A stretch of 64,000 nt of DNA from Symbiodinium natans (Eukaryota; Sar; Dinophyceae; Suessiales; Symbiodiniaceae), in NCBI GenBank assembly GCA_905221605.1, contig CAJNDS010000021.1, forward strand, positions 151,001 through 215,000. Direction: 5' to 3'. Positions 42,356 through 51,925 of this stretch are shown piece by piece. How positions within the stretch are numbered: position 1 is the first letter of the stretch; the number at the start of each line of letters is the position of its first letter. A program made the translations under genes and the position numbers. The notes under the pieces were generated by a model. It was given only the letters and a program-made list of their open reading frames with translations. It did no database searches and was not told where the DNA came from.

Positions 42356-42745
42356 GACGCCGTGGCTCCACCTGGGCGAGCTGAGCACGATAGAGGTCTC
42401 CACCATGGTGGTCCTCCAGATCGACCAATTCTGCGAGTGCTTGCACCGAAGCTGGGACAACTATCAAGCGGCGCAGTCCTTTGCTCATCGCTACGTGCGG
42501 GTTATGACCAAGTTAGTGGCCGTCACTGACCTCTGGCGGTTTGACCTCGCTGGCGAAGATTGCGAAGATTGCGATGGGCAGTGCCCGGAAGATGCCGCAA
42601 CCAGAAGTCGAGGATTCAGGGCCCACAGCAAGTCCTCGTCTGGCAGTGGGCTATCAGGCCTGTCCCAATTTTGGAAGAGGCGGGGCTGCCTGTGCGTTTC
42701 ATGGAGGTCTGCAAACATGAGAACACTAAGAGTTTCAGCCACCAT
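42356..42745 (+). CDS. CNG-type ion channel, end of cNMP-binding domain and C-terminal region
   Basis: After ATCACTCAG the frame reads TPWLHLGELSTIEVSTMVVL followed by QIDQFCECLHRSWDNYQAAQ and SFAHRYVRVMTKLVAVTDLW. The 'W.hlGeL.a.....v..ld...F...l......a..ya' pattern matches the last strands and C-helix of cNMP-binding domains in protist CNG-like channels. An acidic Cys-containing stretch (GEDCEDCDGQCPED) follows. It ends before a CCCTAAA tract at 42757. Confidence 0.65.
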
Positions 42746-42949
42746 ACCCTCAGCCCAAACCCTAAACCCTAAACCCTCCCTAAACCATAACCCGACACCC
42801 TAAACCTCCCCCCCCCCCAAATCCTGCATTCAGCTTCCAGGAAGGCCAGCCCTGTCCCGGCCAGCTTCTCCCAAGTGAAGCCTGCTCCGATGCTGCAGTG
42901 CCACGTTTGCAAGTCTGGTTTTGGGAGTTTCGGGGTTGTTGTTGTTGTT

Positions 42950-43147
42950 TTTGTTTTTTTTTAGGGGGGGGGGGGGGAGGGGGGGGGGGGGGGGAAGGGG
43001 AAGGGGGGTGGGGGGGGGGAAGGGGGGGAAGGGGGGAAGGGGGGGGGGGGGGGGGGGGGGAAGGTGGGGGGAAAGGTGGGGGGGGGGGAAGGGGAAGGGG
43101 GGTGGGGGGGGGGAAGGGGGGGGGGGGGGAAGGGGGGGGGGGGGGAA

Positions 43148-43180
<33 letters not shown>

Positions 43181-43203
43181 AGGGGGGGGGAAGGGGAGGG
43201 GGA
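42950..43203 (+). repeat. Poly-G/GGGGAAGG tract
   Basis: About 240 bp of G runs broken by AA or T, preceded by a T-rich stretch. It generates Gly-rich and Pro-rich ORFs that are artefacts. Confidence 0.95.
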
Positions 43204-43209
43204 ATATTG

Positions 43210-44350
43210 GCGGTCTTGGGCTGGGGCTTTTGGGGTTTTTAGGGCTTTGGCGGCTTCCGAGGCCTTTGGTTTTGGGGTTTTGGGTGAAGTATTCTTCAGG
43301 GAAGTGCGGGGGTCAGCCATCAGCGGTTTGTCCCCGCGCCTTTATTCGTTCTGGGTTTGGAACCCTTCCCACCGTCAAGGCTGTGGCATGTTGGTTGGGT
43401 TGATTTCCCGGTATGCCGTTTCCCTTGTTTTCCGGTCAGCCAGAGAGCAGCAGAAGTAAAGACTTCCTAAACCCCAAAACCACGACAACCCCCAAAAGAG
43501 AGCATCGGCATTCCCCTTGTAATGCCTGCAATCCGCTTCCTTGGGAATAATGATGATGTAGTGGCCCTGAACCCTAGTGTAGGAACAGTCATAAGCTTCG
43601 GCAAACGCTTCGGCAGGTGAGGCATGCGCTGTCGATGGTCAAGAATTGTCTGAGCCAGTTGCCGCAGCAGTAGCAGCAGTAGTAGTGGAAATGGCAGCCT
43701 CAAGGCGTACAGTCAAACTTTTACACAGTAGCATACAACTTTTCCCAGCTTCTCGGGTCGCTGTCCAGTCTGCGAAGTGCAGCCGAAATCCCGAGATGTC
43801 GCGACGTGTTTCAGGGCATTTTTCAACGATCCTGAGTCTTCTTGGGCCTGTGTCTCCACAGTTTACATCAGGATCATGAAGCTGCCCCGACGGTGGCAGT
43901 GCGCGGGCCGATCCCCACATGCCATCAACATCCAAAAGTGCCTGGCTTCATGAACAAAGCATCTTCCATACTCTCAAGGCCTATACGGAACTTCATATGT
44001 GCAGAGGAACGCTCCCCCAAATGCAAGCCTTGAGTGCATGTACTTGAGAAATCACTTGTACTCACCTGCCCGATGTATATTGTTGGGCTTACTACTTCGA
44101 GAATAGGCCTGGCAGGTCAAGCCCTAGCTCCTCAAATGTCGGACCTATGAACGCCCCGCGCCTGCATGTCTGCATGCTTCCTCTTGCCTTCTTCCACAGA
44201 CCCTGACTGCCAAGGTCAGACAGGATCAGATAAGCCAAGATTTGCCCAACCATTTTCCGCCCATAGTTTGGACCGTGCTCTGTCCTTTCGATTTGCAGAC
44301 CGGAGCAGCCAACAAGGGATTCACCCGCGACTGTGGCAGCCTCTCGGTCT
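43210..44350. other. Stretch with no clear gene
   Basis: ORFs overlap on both strands. A GCAGTAGCAGCAGTAGTAG run is at 43660. A + frame SRRTVKLLHSSIQLFPASRV (about 43695-43755) is weakly coding-like. No further support. Confidence 0.35.
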
Positions 44351-44363
44351 ACCCTTCCTTTAT

Positions 44364-46010
44364 GATGCACCGCCGCGGCTCCTAGGTCGTGTAGGTCGCA
44401 AGACCGGTGGATTGGATCTTTCTTTCCCAGTTGCGTAGAGATCCTGGAGACTCAGCGGGGCCTGCACAAGCAGATGTGGAAAATGCTCAAGAGCAGAAGG
44501 TAGAGCATATCCTGCGCAGGTACCACTCAGTCCTCATCAGAAAGTGTGCGGCCACTAGAAAACATGATGCACCGCCGCAGCTCCTGGGTCGGGTAGGTCG
44601 CAAGATGGTGGATTTGATCTTTCTTTCCCAGTTGCGTGCAGATCCTTGTGAGACTCAGCGCGGGGCCTGCACAAGCAGATGTGAAAAATGCTCAACAGCA
44701 GAATAAGGTAGAGTATATCCTGCGCAGGTACCCACAGTCCTCATCAGAAAGTGTGCGGCCACTAGAAAACATGATGCACCGCCGCAGCTCCTAGGTCGTG
44801 TAGGTCGCAAGATGGTGGATTTGATCTTTCTTTCCCAGTTGGTGCAGATCCTTGTGAGACTCAGCGGGGCCTGCACAAGCAGATGTGAAAAATGCTCAAC
44901 AGCAGAATAAGGTAGAGTATATCCTGCGCAGGTACCCACAGTCCTCATCAGAAAGTGTGCGGCCACTAGAAAACATGATGCACCGCCGCAGCTCCTAGGT
45001 CGTGTAGGTCGCAAGACCGGTGGATTGGATCTTTCTTTCCCAGTTGCGTAGAGATCCTGGAGACTCAGCGGGGCCTGCACAAGCAGATGTGGAAAATGCT
45101 CAAGAGCAGAAGGTAGAGCATATCCTGCGCAGGTACCACTCAGTCCTCATCAGAAAGTGTGCGGCCACTAGAAAACATGATGCACCGCCGCAGCTCCTGG
45201 GTCGGGTAGGTCGCAAGATGGTGGATTTGATCTTTCTTTCCCAGTTGCGTGCAGATCCTTGTGAGACTCAGCGGGGCCTGCACAAGCAGATGTGAAAAAT
45301 GCTCAACAGCAGAATAAGGTAGAGTAGATCCTGCGCAGGTACCCACAGTCCTCATCAGAAAGTGTGCGGCCACTAGAAAACATGATGCACCGCCGCAGCT
45401 CCTAGGTCGTGTAGGTCGCAAGACCGGTGGATTGGATCTTTCTTTCCCAGTTGCGTAGAGATCCTGGAGACTCAGCGGGGCCTGCACAAGCAGATGTGGA
45501 AAATGCTCAAGAGCAGAAGGTAGAGCATATCCTGCGCAGGTACCCCACAGTCCTCATCTGAAGGTGTGCGGCCACTAGAAAACATGCCGTGTAGGTCGCA
45601 AGATGTTACTGTTATTTTGGCTTTTTATCAGTTGCATACAGATCGCCCCGCTGCACAAGCAGACGTGGAATGCTCAAGAGCTTAAGGTCGAGGATATCCT
45701 GCGCAGGTACCACTCAGACCTCATCAGAAAGTGTGCGGCCACTAGAAAACATGATGCACCGCGCCGCAGCTCCTAGGTCATGTAGGTCGCAAGATGGTGG
45801 ATTGGATCTTTCTTTCCCAGTTGCGTGACTCAGCGGGGCCTTCACAAGCAGATGTGGAATGCTCAAGAACAGAAGGTATAGAGTATGTCCTGCACAGGTA
45901 CCACTCAGTCGTCATTAGAAAGTGTCCGGCCACGAAAACACGCGCAGCTCCTGGGTCGTTTAGGTCCTCGTCTGCTAAGCATGAAGATAGCCCCCTTCCG
46001 TAGAGTTGTA
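44364..46010 (+). repeat. About 205-bp tandem repeat array with A/B higher-order structure
   Basis: Unit starts (GATGCACCGCCGC) are at 44364, 44566, 44773, 44977, 45179 and 45384, with decayed copies at about 45585 and 45753. Spacings are 202-207 bp. Units fall into type A (ACCGGTGGATTGGATC ... TAGAGATCCTGGAGAC) and type B (GATGGTGGATTTGATC ... CAGATCCTTGTGAGAC) in the order A-B-B-A-B-A. Each unit has an acceptor-like TCTTTCTTTCCCAG followed by an open exon-like segment and AAG|GTAGAG. Confidence 0.9.
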
Positions 46011-46081
46011 GCACAGCGCCTGCCCGCATGACCTCCTTCCTCAGATGGTGATGATGCCTGGAGCTTGCAAGCCATCAACTG

Positions 46082-46768
46082 ATGCTTCAGATGCCGGCAG
46101 CTTCGCTTGCCACGGAGCAAAGCCGATCCAATTTGCAGCCTGAGCCAGTCGAGCTACATGCGTTTCATGCGAACCTTCTGCGGGGCTTTTGCAATGACAG
46201 TGGTGTTCCAGAAGTTGACGTCCCTTGTCTGAATGAGCCTGCCGAGAAGCTTACAGCTTCAGAGCTGTGCGAAGTGAAGCGGGAGCGCGATCAAGCTTGG
46301 AAAAGGGCGCAGTCCCTCGAGCACAGCCTAGAGATAGAGCGCCACACGTCCCGGGCTGTGGCCACAGAAGCGGTTGAGGCACAGGAGATTTGGGAAGCCC
46401 GTGTCGCTGAGTTGATGAGTGAACTGGCAGAATCTTCTCGATTGCACCACAAATACCACAACTTTGTGGGGGAGCATCAGGAGCACAGACACGCGCCTTG
46501 CATTCACGAGAAGATGCTGCTGGCCGTCTGTCAAGGTGAGGAACTCAAGCGAAGGTCACCACCACACTGCCCTTACCGCTCACCCAGTTCCGAGTGCCTG
46601 CAGACGCGCTCCTTCGTCTCACAAGGAACTATTCAGGGAGCGCCCTGCCATACACGGGAGAATGCAGAGGTGCTGGAACGGCTTCTGCACATCACGGAGG
46701 AACTGCAAGGGGAGAGCGCTGAGAAGGAAGCGTCCGCCCTGCAGGCGAGGGTTGGAGATGCTTGCAGC
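46082..46768 (+). CDS. Coiled-coil protein, exon 1
   Basis: The frame is open from 46082 (TTG/ATG region MLQMPAASLATEQSRSNLQP). It becomes coiled coil from ASELCEVKRERDQAWKRAQS to WEARVAELMSELAESSRLHH, then a loop with Cys/His/Pro, then a second helix ERLLHITEELQGESAEKEAS. It ends TGCAGC|GTGAGT at 46769, a consensus donor. The phase-0 join to the next exon keeps the heptads. Family not recognised; likely a cytoskeletal or scaffold protein. Confidence 0.6.
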
Positions 46769-46913
46769 GTGAGTGGGGGTTCTGTAGAGCCATAGACTTC
46801 CCAGAAGGTCATTCACACGGGTATGTCCCCCCAATAGGGATACCCTCAATATAGTCCTAATTACCCCAAAAGGGTACACCCATTTCCGGAAACTTCCACA
46901 TGAACGTTGCCAG
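46769..46913 (+). mobile_element. 145-nt intron containing an introner-like element
   Basis: GTGAGT...GTTGCCAG. It contains CACGGGTATGTCCCCCCAAT ... AAAAGGGTACACCCATTTCC then GGAAACTTCCAC. Its right end resembles family D (CCCTAATTTCGGAAAC), but the left arm is decayed. The intron boundaries are secure by phase. Confidence 0.5.
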
Positions 46914-47012
46914 GCCCAGGAGACCCTTGCAAGCCTGCGCCAAGAGTTGGCAGCGTCGCAGAAGCAGAGCTCGCGGTGCCAAGAAGAGCAGCGCCATGCG
47001 GAGTCGACACTT
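46914..47012 (+). CDS. Coiled-coil protein, exon 2
   Basis: The frame reads AQETLASLRQELAASQKQSS followed by RCQEEQRHAESTL, clear heptads. The 3' boundary is uncertain (GC or GA donor near CTTGGCTGAG); a family-A element starts immediately after. Confidence 0.6.
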
Positions 47013-47017
47013 GGCTG

Positions 47018-47116
47018 AGATGTTCCCCCTGATACTAACGGTCCTGAATAAGGATGATCATCGGGGGTTCTATAATCCCAAGAAAGGACTCTGATTAGTA
47101 TAAGGGGGAACATCCC
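47018..47116. mobile_element. Introner, family A (copy 3), in coiled-coil gene
   Basis: Arms GAGATGTTCCCCCTGATACT then AACGGTCCT and AGGACTCTGATTAGTATAAG then GGGGAACATCCCA. It lies between coiled-coil exons 2 and 3, right at the end of exon 2. Confidence 0.75.
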
Positions 47117-47724
47117 AACATCACGCGAGAGTGGACTTTTGAGGGCGTTGATCTAAAACCTAAAGTATCGTAAGTTGAATCCAAAGGTCCGTATCTGGAA
47201 TGCCTAGTTATATTTGTAGAAGACAAATCTGGGTAGCTCTGAGATGCAATCTGTGGGGAAATGGGAGTGCGTTCTGCGCCCCGTCGAACATGGCAAAGCA
47301 ACGTGTAGTTCACGAACTCCTGGAAAAGCTGGGCGCGAAAATCGCATGAAAGCGGCGCGAGAATGGCGGGAAAGTGCGTGGCGGGTAAGCTCGTGATAGC
47401 CGAGACGAGGCCCATTCCATTCCCAACGCCTCCCCCCCCTCCCCCCCAACCACTGCCACAGCTGCCACCACCCCCCTCGTCCACTCAACTGGCCTCAAAG
47501 CAACTGTACACTGTACACCATTTCGGGCCATTCGTTCTGCAGTAATATGCAGCCAATGCAGCATATCATTCTTGTATGAGGCACACATGAGGCAACTGCG
47601 GAAAAGATCCCTGAAAGCGGCCTTGCTCAGATGAAAGCAGCTTAGATCAACTCCCCGGAGCATATAAAGCTGTGAGTCCAAATCCAAGGAAGGTCCGTGG
47701 CCTGCGGCAGGAGCCAAGAAACTT

Positions 47725-47778
47725 CGGTTTAGGGTTTGGGGTTTGGGGTTTGGGGTTTAGGGTTTAGGTTTAGGGTTT
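47725..47778 (+). repeat. Telomeric array in intron of coiled-coil gene
   Basis: TTTAGGG and TTTGGGG units about 40 bp before the next exon. Confidence 0.9.
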
Positions 47779-47817
47779 CTTCTTCTTGATGTTAAGCACC
47801 CCACGTTGCCACTTGAG

Positions 47818-47892
47818 GAGCTACATGCCATGCAGGCACGTTGTGAACAGATGGAGTCCCAGCACGCAGTCCTCCTCTGTCGACTGCAAGAG
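47818..47892 (+). CDS. Coiled-coil protein, exon 3
   Basis: Seventy-five bases, 25 codons in phase: ELHAMQARCEQMESQHAVLL and so on, ending CTGCAAGAG|GTTGGC. Acceptor CACTTGAG. Heptad pattern continues from exon 2. Confidence 0.55.
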
Positions 47893-48109
47893 GTTGGCTT
47901 TTGGGGGGGCCTTGTGCGGGGGCAATTCGTCTCTGGCTCTGGGAGGGTGGGATTGTGGGCCTAATCAGGGTACCCTAACGAGGCCCCGGCTGCACTTGGC
48001 TTTCAGAAGAGCCCACTCAGCCGTCTAATCTAACAACTGGCAACGTTGCGGCTTCTGCTCAGAAGTTCGAGGGCCTCCATGTTGATCATGTGATGTAGTT
48101 CCATGTCAG

Positions 48110-49132
48110 CTTGATCCGAAGGACACCGCGGCAAGGACGGAACTGCTCTACGAGGTTCAGCGGCAGCTGTCGGAGGCCAAGGAGCAGCTCGCGGAGAGCA
48201 GATGCGCGAGCTTGGCGATCCAAGCGGAGCGGGCGGAAATGCTGCAGCAGAATGCCCAGGGAAGCGAGGCCTGTGCAGAGCTAGAGTTGCGCCTGGAGCT
48301 CCAGCATCGACAGTCCCTGCAATTGCGGGCCGAGTTAGAAGCCGAACGAGCAGAACGGCACTGGCAAGGTTCCTACCCGTTGCAGCTCCATTCAAGAGAC
48401 AGCATTGGGATGAACTCACAGGTGCACCCAACCCGAGATTTGGGGGACGTGGGGCTTGCCGTTCCGGGGTTTGGTACTTCCAAGGGGTCCAAGATCAAGC
48501 AGGCCTTGATCGGTGAGGCGAGCTCTGAGCCTGGATGTGACATGCGATATCCGGCTGCAAGCTGCTCGGTGAATGTGGTGAATGCCGTGACCTCCGCACA
48601 GCCATATTCAGCTGCAGAAGAGATTGTCGAGACAATCCCCCTTCTTCCACCTCCAAAGGTCATCAGTGTGGCTGGTGATGCTGAGGACTCAAGTTTGAAT
48701 ATGTCACGGCACTCTGGTTCTCCAATTGCTTCAGGAAGCACAAGCATAGCACCCAAGCAAGCAGGGGCTCTGCACGACCAGAGCATGAAGACTCGAGTAC
48801 ACTATTTGGATGCAAGCCTGGATATGCAGGCGGAGCGAGAGCAGATGGGACCGGTGCACGATAGAGCTCATGACGAGCACTACATGTACAGCGTTGCGAA
48901 TGTTTCACGCAGTGATATTGTACAGCGTGAGCCGCTTGTATGTCCTCGTGTTTTGCCTGTCCCTAGCACTGCTGACTGTGGCCCACAAGGCCAGGTAGTG
49001 ATGCGTGCGTTGCCGCTGCGGACTACCAGTCATGCTAATGCCCTGCAAAAAGATTGCGACATATCGTGGCTCTTGCAAGTTCCGTTGCTTCAAGTTTCTT
49101 TGCATGGTTTCGACAATGCGTCCTACTCATGA
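48110..49132 (+). CDS. Coiled-coil protein, exon 4
   Basis: After CCATGTCAG the phase-0 frame reads LDPKDTAARTELLYEVQRQL, then SEAKEQLAESRCASLAIQAE and further coiled coil to about 48360. A long Ser/Thr/Pro/Asn-rich disordered region follows, to TGA at 49130. The reading frame continues open beyond that TGA to 49363, with a consensus donor GTGAGT at 49412 in a neighbouring frame. The TGA may therefore be a mutation, a sequencing error, or a sign that an intron is being misread. Confidence 0.6.
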   Translation, partial: LDPKDTAARTELLYEVQRQLSEAKEQLAESRCASLAIQAERAEMLQQNAQGSEACAELELRLELQHRQSLQLRAELEAERAERHWQGSYPLQLHSRDSIGMNSQVHPTRDLGDVGLAVPGFGTSKGSKIKQALIGEASSEPGCDMRYPAASCSVNVVNAVTSAQPYSAAEEIVETIPLLPPPKVISVAGDAEDSSLNMSRHSGSPIASGSTSIAPKQAGALHDQSMKTRVHYLDASLDMQAEREQMGPVHDRAHDEHYMYSVANVSRSDIVQREPLVCPRVLPVPSTADCGPQGQVVMRALPLRTTSHANALQKDCDISWLLQVPLLQVSLHGFDNASYS

Positions 49133-49363
49133 GGCTTACATCCTGTTACGGGTTTGACACCCGCACTCCACATCTCACAAGATCCCACAATAAATGCTAC
49201 TACACAAGTTCCAATGGCATTGTTGCAGGTTCAGTCATTTGTCTCCAATCCATCGTCTGAACGTAACATCTCGATTGCAGATGGGTTGCTGAGCATAGAA
49301 CGATATCCTTGCAATGAGACGCGAGTCATCACGCGCCCTTGGCATCTTCGCTTTCTGCCATGA
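49133..49363 (+). CDS. In-frame continuation after TGA
   Basis: In the same frame as exon 4: GLHPVTGLTPALHISQDPTI followed by NATTQVPMALLQVQSFVSNP and SSERNISIADGLLSIERYPC, ending WHLRFLP and TGA. The Ser/Thr/Asn-rich composition is like the end of exon 4, suggesting one original reading frame. Confidence 0.4.
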   Translation, partial: GLHPVTGLTPALHISQDPTINATTQVPMALLQVQSFVSNPSSERNISIADGLLSIERYPCNETRVITRPWHLRFLP

Positions 49364-49496
49364 CTTCCACCACGGGCCGCCCACAGCGCAAGAGACAGGC
49401 GCCCCGAACCGGTGAGTGCAAGATCGCGGGTCTATATTAGGTCATTAGGTAGATCCAGTCATTCTTGCCTGACAAGGTTTATTAAAAGTGCGCAGT

Positions 49497-49700
49497 GCCA
49501 GGTTGTGACGCTCCAACAAAGAAGAGCCATCAGTTCGGAAATATCCTCCCCTTAGGCGTAGCCTTGTGGCAGCAACATGCCTTCGCTGCCAAGCATGAAG
49601 CGCTGACACGCGCATGTCGTACATGCAGGGTTCACATGGAACTTGGACCTAGCTTCAACAGCGTCTCTCAAAGTTGGTGCCCATGTTTGCATCAGTACTT
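49497..49700 (+). CDS. Possible exon of coiled-coil locus
   Basis: After AAGTGCGCAG the frame reads PGCDAPTKKSHQFGNILPLG followed by VALWQQHAFAAKHEALTRAC and RTCRVHMELGPSFNSVSQSW, then CPCLHQ at the family-C element. Cys/His content could form a small metal site, but no known zinc-finger pattern is complete. Confidence 0.35.
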
Positions 49701-49701
49701 C

Positions 49702-49854
49702 ATGGGTTCCCCTAGTTCATTATCCCCAGATAGCCTTCATTATGGGGGGGAACCTAGGGGGGGTAGTAGAGAGGGGGGTAGTGCCCCTAATTAAACCCTG
49801 AACCCTAAACCCTGAACCCTAAACCCCGAACCCTATAAGGGAACCCATGAGTAC
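49702..49854. mobile_element. Introner-like element, family C (copy 2)
   Basis: Arms TTCATGGGTTCCCCTAGTTC and TATAAGGGAACCCATGAG. AGTACT is present directly outside both ends. Inside are AAGCC/AGATAGCCTTCATTATGG, GGGGGAACCTAGGGG and a CCCTGAA/CCCTAAA array (49795-49838) that has apparently grown within it. Removing the element with one AGTACT leaves the frame open (C-L-H-Q-Y-C-S-I-P). Confidence 0.6.
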
Positions 49855-49963
49855 TGTAGTATCCCACTCCTCTGCCGAAATGGGCACCAGGCCGCGACAG
49901 ATGTGGGGGGCGACCCGCTGTCATCCACGCATGTGGCGCGAGTCTTGGGAAGTTTTGTCGCGA

Positions 49964-50177
49964 GTTCTTGCCTAAGAGTTTCTCACAACGTTCCGGGTTT
50001 AGGGTTTAGGGTAGTCTAGGATTTAGGGTTTAGGGTTCCAGTGGTACCCTTTACCCTCTTTTTGGGCTATGGGTTCCCTTATAAAATAGCCAACCCAAAA
50101 GAGGGTGCCCTTATTGCAATATGGTTACTGGGCTACTATGAGTTCTGGCCCAAGGGTTTCTCACAACGTTCCGGGTC
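49964..50177 (+). repeat. 35-bp direct duplication flanking telomeric array and hairpin
   Basis: GTTCTTGCCTAAGAGTTTCT with CACAACGTTCCGGGT (49964-49999) recurs as GTTCTGGCCCAAGGGTTTCT with CACAACGTTCCGGGT (50141-50177). Between them are TTTAGGG units (50000-50035) and the hairpin at 50036-50135. Confidence 0.8.
50036..50135. mobile_element. Introner-like hairpin
   Basis: Nested inverted arms: CCAGTGGTACCCTTTACCCT / AGGGTGCCCTTATTGCAATA then TGGTTACTGG, and CCTCTTTTTGGGCTAT / ATAGCCAACCCAAAAGAGG. Confidence 0.65.
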
Positions 50178-50282
50178 TTGCTGTGCTTCGATTTTTGGGT
50201 ACCATGGGATTAGCTACGATTCGCGAGCACGCAACTTGTTGGTCACCATAGCTCTACCGTGGTTGCTGGAATTGTCAGGGAG

Positions 50283-50450
50283 CGGAAGAAGTTGATGAAG
50301 ATTACGGCATCGTTGATGGCATGGCTGCCAAACTGCATATGCAGGACTTTACTGCAAGAAGTCTGAGAGCAAAGCTCACAAACCATGTTGGTCAGCTTTG
50401 GACAGGACTTGATGGATCGCCATGCGCAGTCGCCCGCCCGGCTTCAGGGT
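50283..50450 (+). CDS. Probable exon, unknown
   Basis: The frame reads SAEEVDEDYGIVDGMAAKLH followed by MQDFTARSLRAKLTNHVGQL and WTGLDGSPCAVARPAS. Acidic start then amphipathic helix; good coding character. Acceptor TTGTCAG or CAGGGAG. May belong to the gene upstream. Confidence 0.45.
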
Positions 50451-50832
50451 GCTGTGCAAAAGCAACACAAAAGGGTCTCGGCTTTGAAGGACCCCTTCCC
50501 GCCCACTGCCCACCCCCCCCCCCCATGCCCACTCTCGTTAATATAGGGGAGTTGTGGGGTACCAGATTCTTTGTTGGTACTCAGGCGTGCCTTGATGAAG
50601 CAGCCTTCCTCTCAGACTCGCATGCAGCTGTTCTTTATTCTTGCGTTGGCTTGAAGGTAGTATCGGTGCCAGTATTGCTGTTCCTTCGTTCCCTGCTCCT
50701 AGCCAACAGTAAGTTCCACGTGGCGCCGGACTTGTGCTGTCTGTTTGCCAGCTATTTGCGCTCGCTATGCCCCTGAGGTCCAAGCGAGTGCAGCGCAAGA
50801 TCTCACAGTCGGACCCTCTGACATAATGATAA

Positions 50833-50892
50833 ATGAATATAAATATAAATATACATATAAATACAAATATATATATATATATATGTACACAC
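50833..50892. repeat. AT-rich ATAAATATA/TATA tract
   Basis: (ATAAAT)n merging into (TA)n; the Tyr/Ile ORFs on both strands are artefacts. Confidence 0.85.
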
Positions 50893-51118
50893 AGAAAGAG
50901 ACACATAAGTGTATGTTGTATTTGTACAGTTCGGATTGTAGGCTTTCCGAAAAAAAACACCCTTCGCAAAGGGCTGGGGAGGGAAGGGGGTGGCCCGGTT
51001 GCTATCAGAGCCGCCGCCAAGGTTCCGCGTTGCCATGCAAGAAATCACAGGCGTGTGGATTGGGATTTAGGGGTTTGGGGGTTTAGGGTTTAAAGTTTAG
51101 CGGTGCTTGTGCAGATGG

Positions 51119-51212
51119 AATCAGCTTGACAGAGTCTAAACCCTAAACCCTAAGCCCTAAACCCTAAACCCTAAACCCTAAACCCTAAACCCTAAACCCT
51201 AAACCCTAAACC
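51119..51212 (-). repeat. CCCTAAA telomeric array (long, near perfect)
   Basis: About 11 consecutive CCCTAAA units, one of the most intact arrays in the window, ending a few bases before a coding exon. Confidence 0.95.
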
Positions 51213-51218
51213 CGAAAG

Positions 51219-51422
51219 CGAGCTTTCGGAAAGAAACCGCCTTCTTCGACATCATGATTGCTGTGCTCGTTCTTGCGGACACAGCGTCTTTCTCAGAGTT
51301 TGCAGAGGAGTCATGCTGCAAACGCTCACCACCAGCACCACCACCAGACTTGTGCAAGGCCTGTCTGATCATCCAGCAAGAGTGGCAGTCCGAGGCATCG
51401 GAGATTAGCAGTCATGACGTGT
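51219..51422 (+). CDS. Possible voltage-gated ion channel, S1 exon
   Basis: The frame reads SFRKETAFFDIMIAVLVLAD followed by TASFSEFAEESCCKRSPPAP. A basic lead, then one hydrophobic helix ending in acidic residues, resembles S1 of Nav/Cav-type repeats. Then a Pro/Cys loop and CKACLIIQQEWQSEASEISS. It starts within 10 bp of a telomeric array. Confidence 0.4.
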
Positions 51423-51839
51423 GATGATGCCGGGTGCGCTGCTAACTTCTTCCGGTAGCCATCCTAGCTTCACAGGACGGGACCCTGGATGATGCTCAGC
51501 TTTGGCTGCACTGAACTCAACAAGAGATCTACAGAGCATGCATGGATGCGATGGGGTTTAGGGGTTTAAGGGTTTAGGGTTGGAAGTTGTGCAGACTTAC
51601 ATGGTATCGACCTGTTAAACGACTGGGGCAAGGCGTGGAACGTCAGCAGCCATCATCACAACCTTCGGAGTGGAATTCCTCGCCGCAAGCCTAGATCTGC
51701 TAAAATCGTTTACTTCCTTGCGTGCGCGGCCAGCTCGGGTCGCCCGAGGCGCGCTGCATTGCTCAGATTGGTCGTGGCTATTCCTGGCCATGGACTTGGG
51801 TCGCACTGGTTGCGCGTGGCGTGCGCGGGCGGAAATACA

Positions 51840-51925
51840 AGCCCTCGCCTGTGACCAGGATGTTGGTGATAGATGGCATCGTTGTGATCGGATCCTTCGT
51901 TGAGGTGTCCATATCCCAGAACGTC
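51840..51925 (+). CDS. Possible voltage-gated ion channel, S3-like exon
   Basis: The frame reads KYKPSPVTRMLVIDGIVVIG followed by SFVEVSIS. 'DGIVVIGSFVEV' matches the S3 pattern 'lD.ivV..s..e' of voltage-gated cation channels. It is followed by a TAT/TAT(T)-rich intron (51957-51998). Confidence 0.4.

Noticed and set aside
44364..46010. CRISPR-like array
   Set aside because: Units are about 205 bp with no short repeat/unique spacer pattern, and the genome is eukaryotic.
49130..49132. Selenocysteine codon
   Set aside because: No selenoprotein motif or recognisable SECIS element; the region is disordered and Ser-rich.
51119..51212. True chromosome end
   Set aside because: The array is under 100 bp and flanked by coding sequence on one side and unique DNA on the other.
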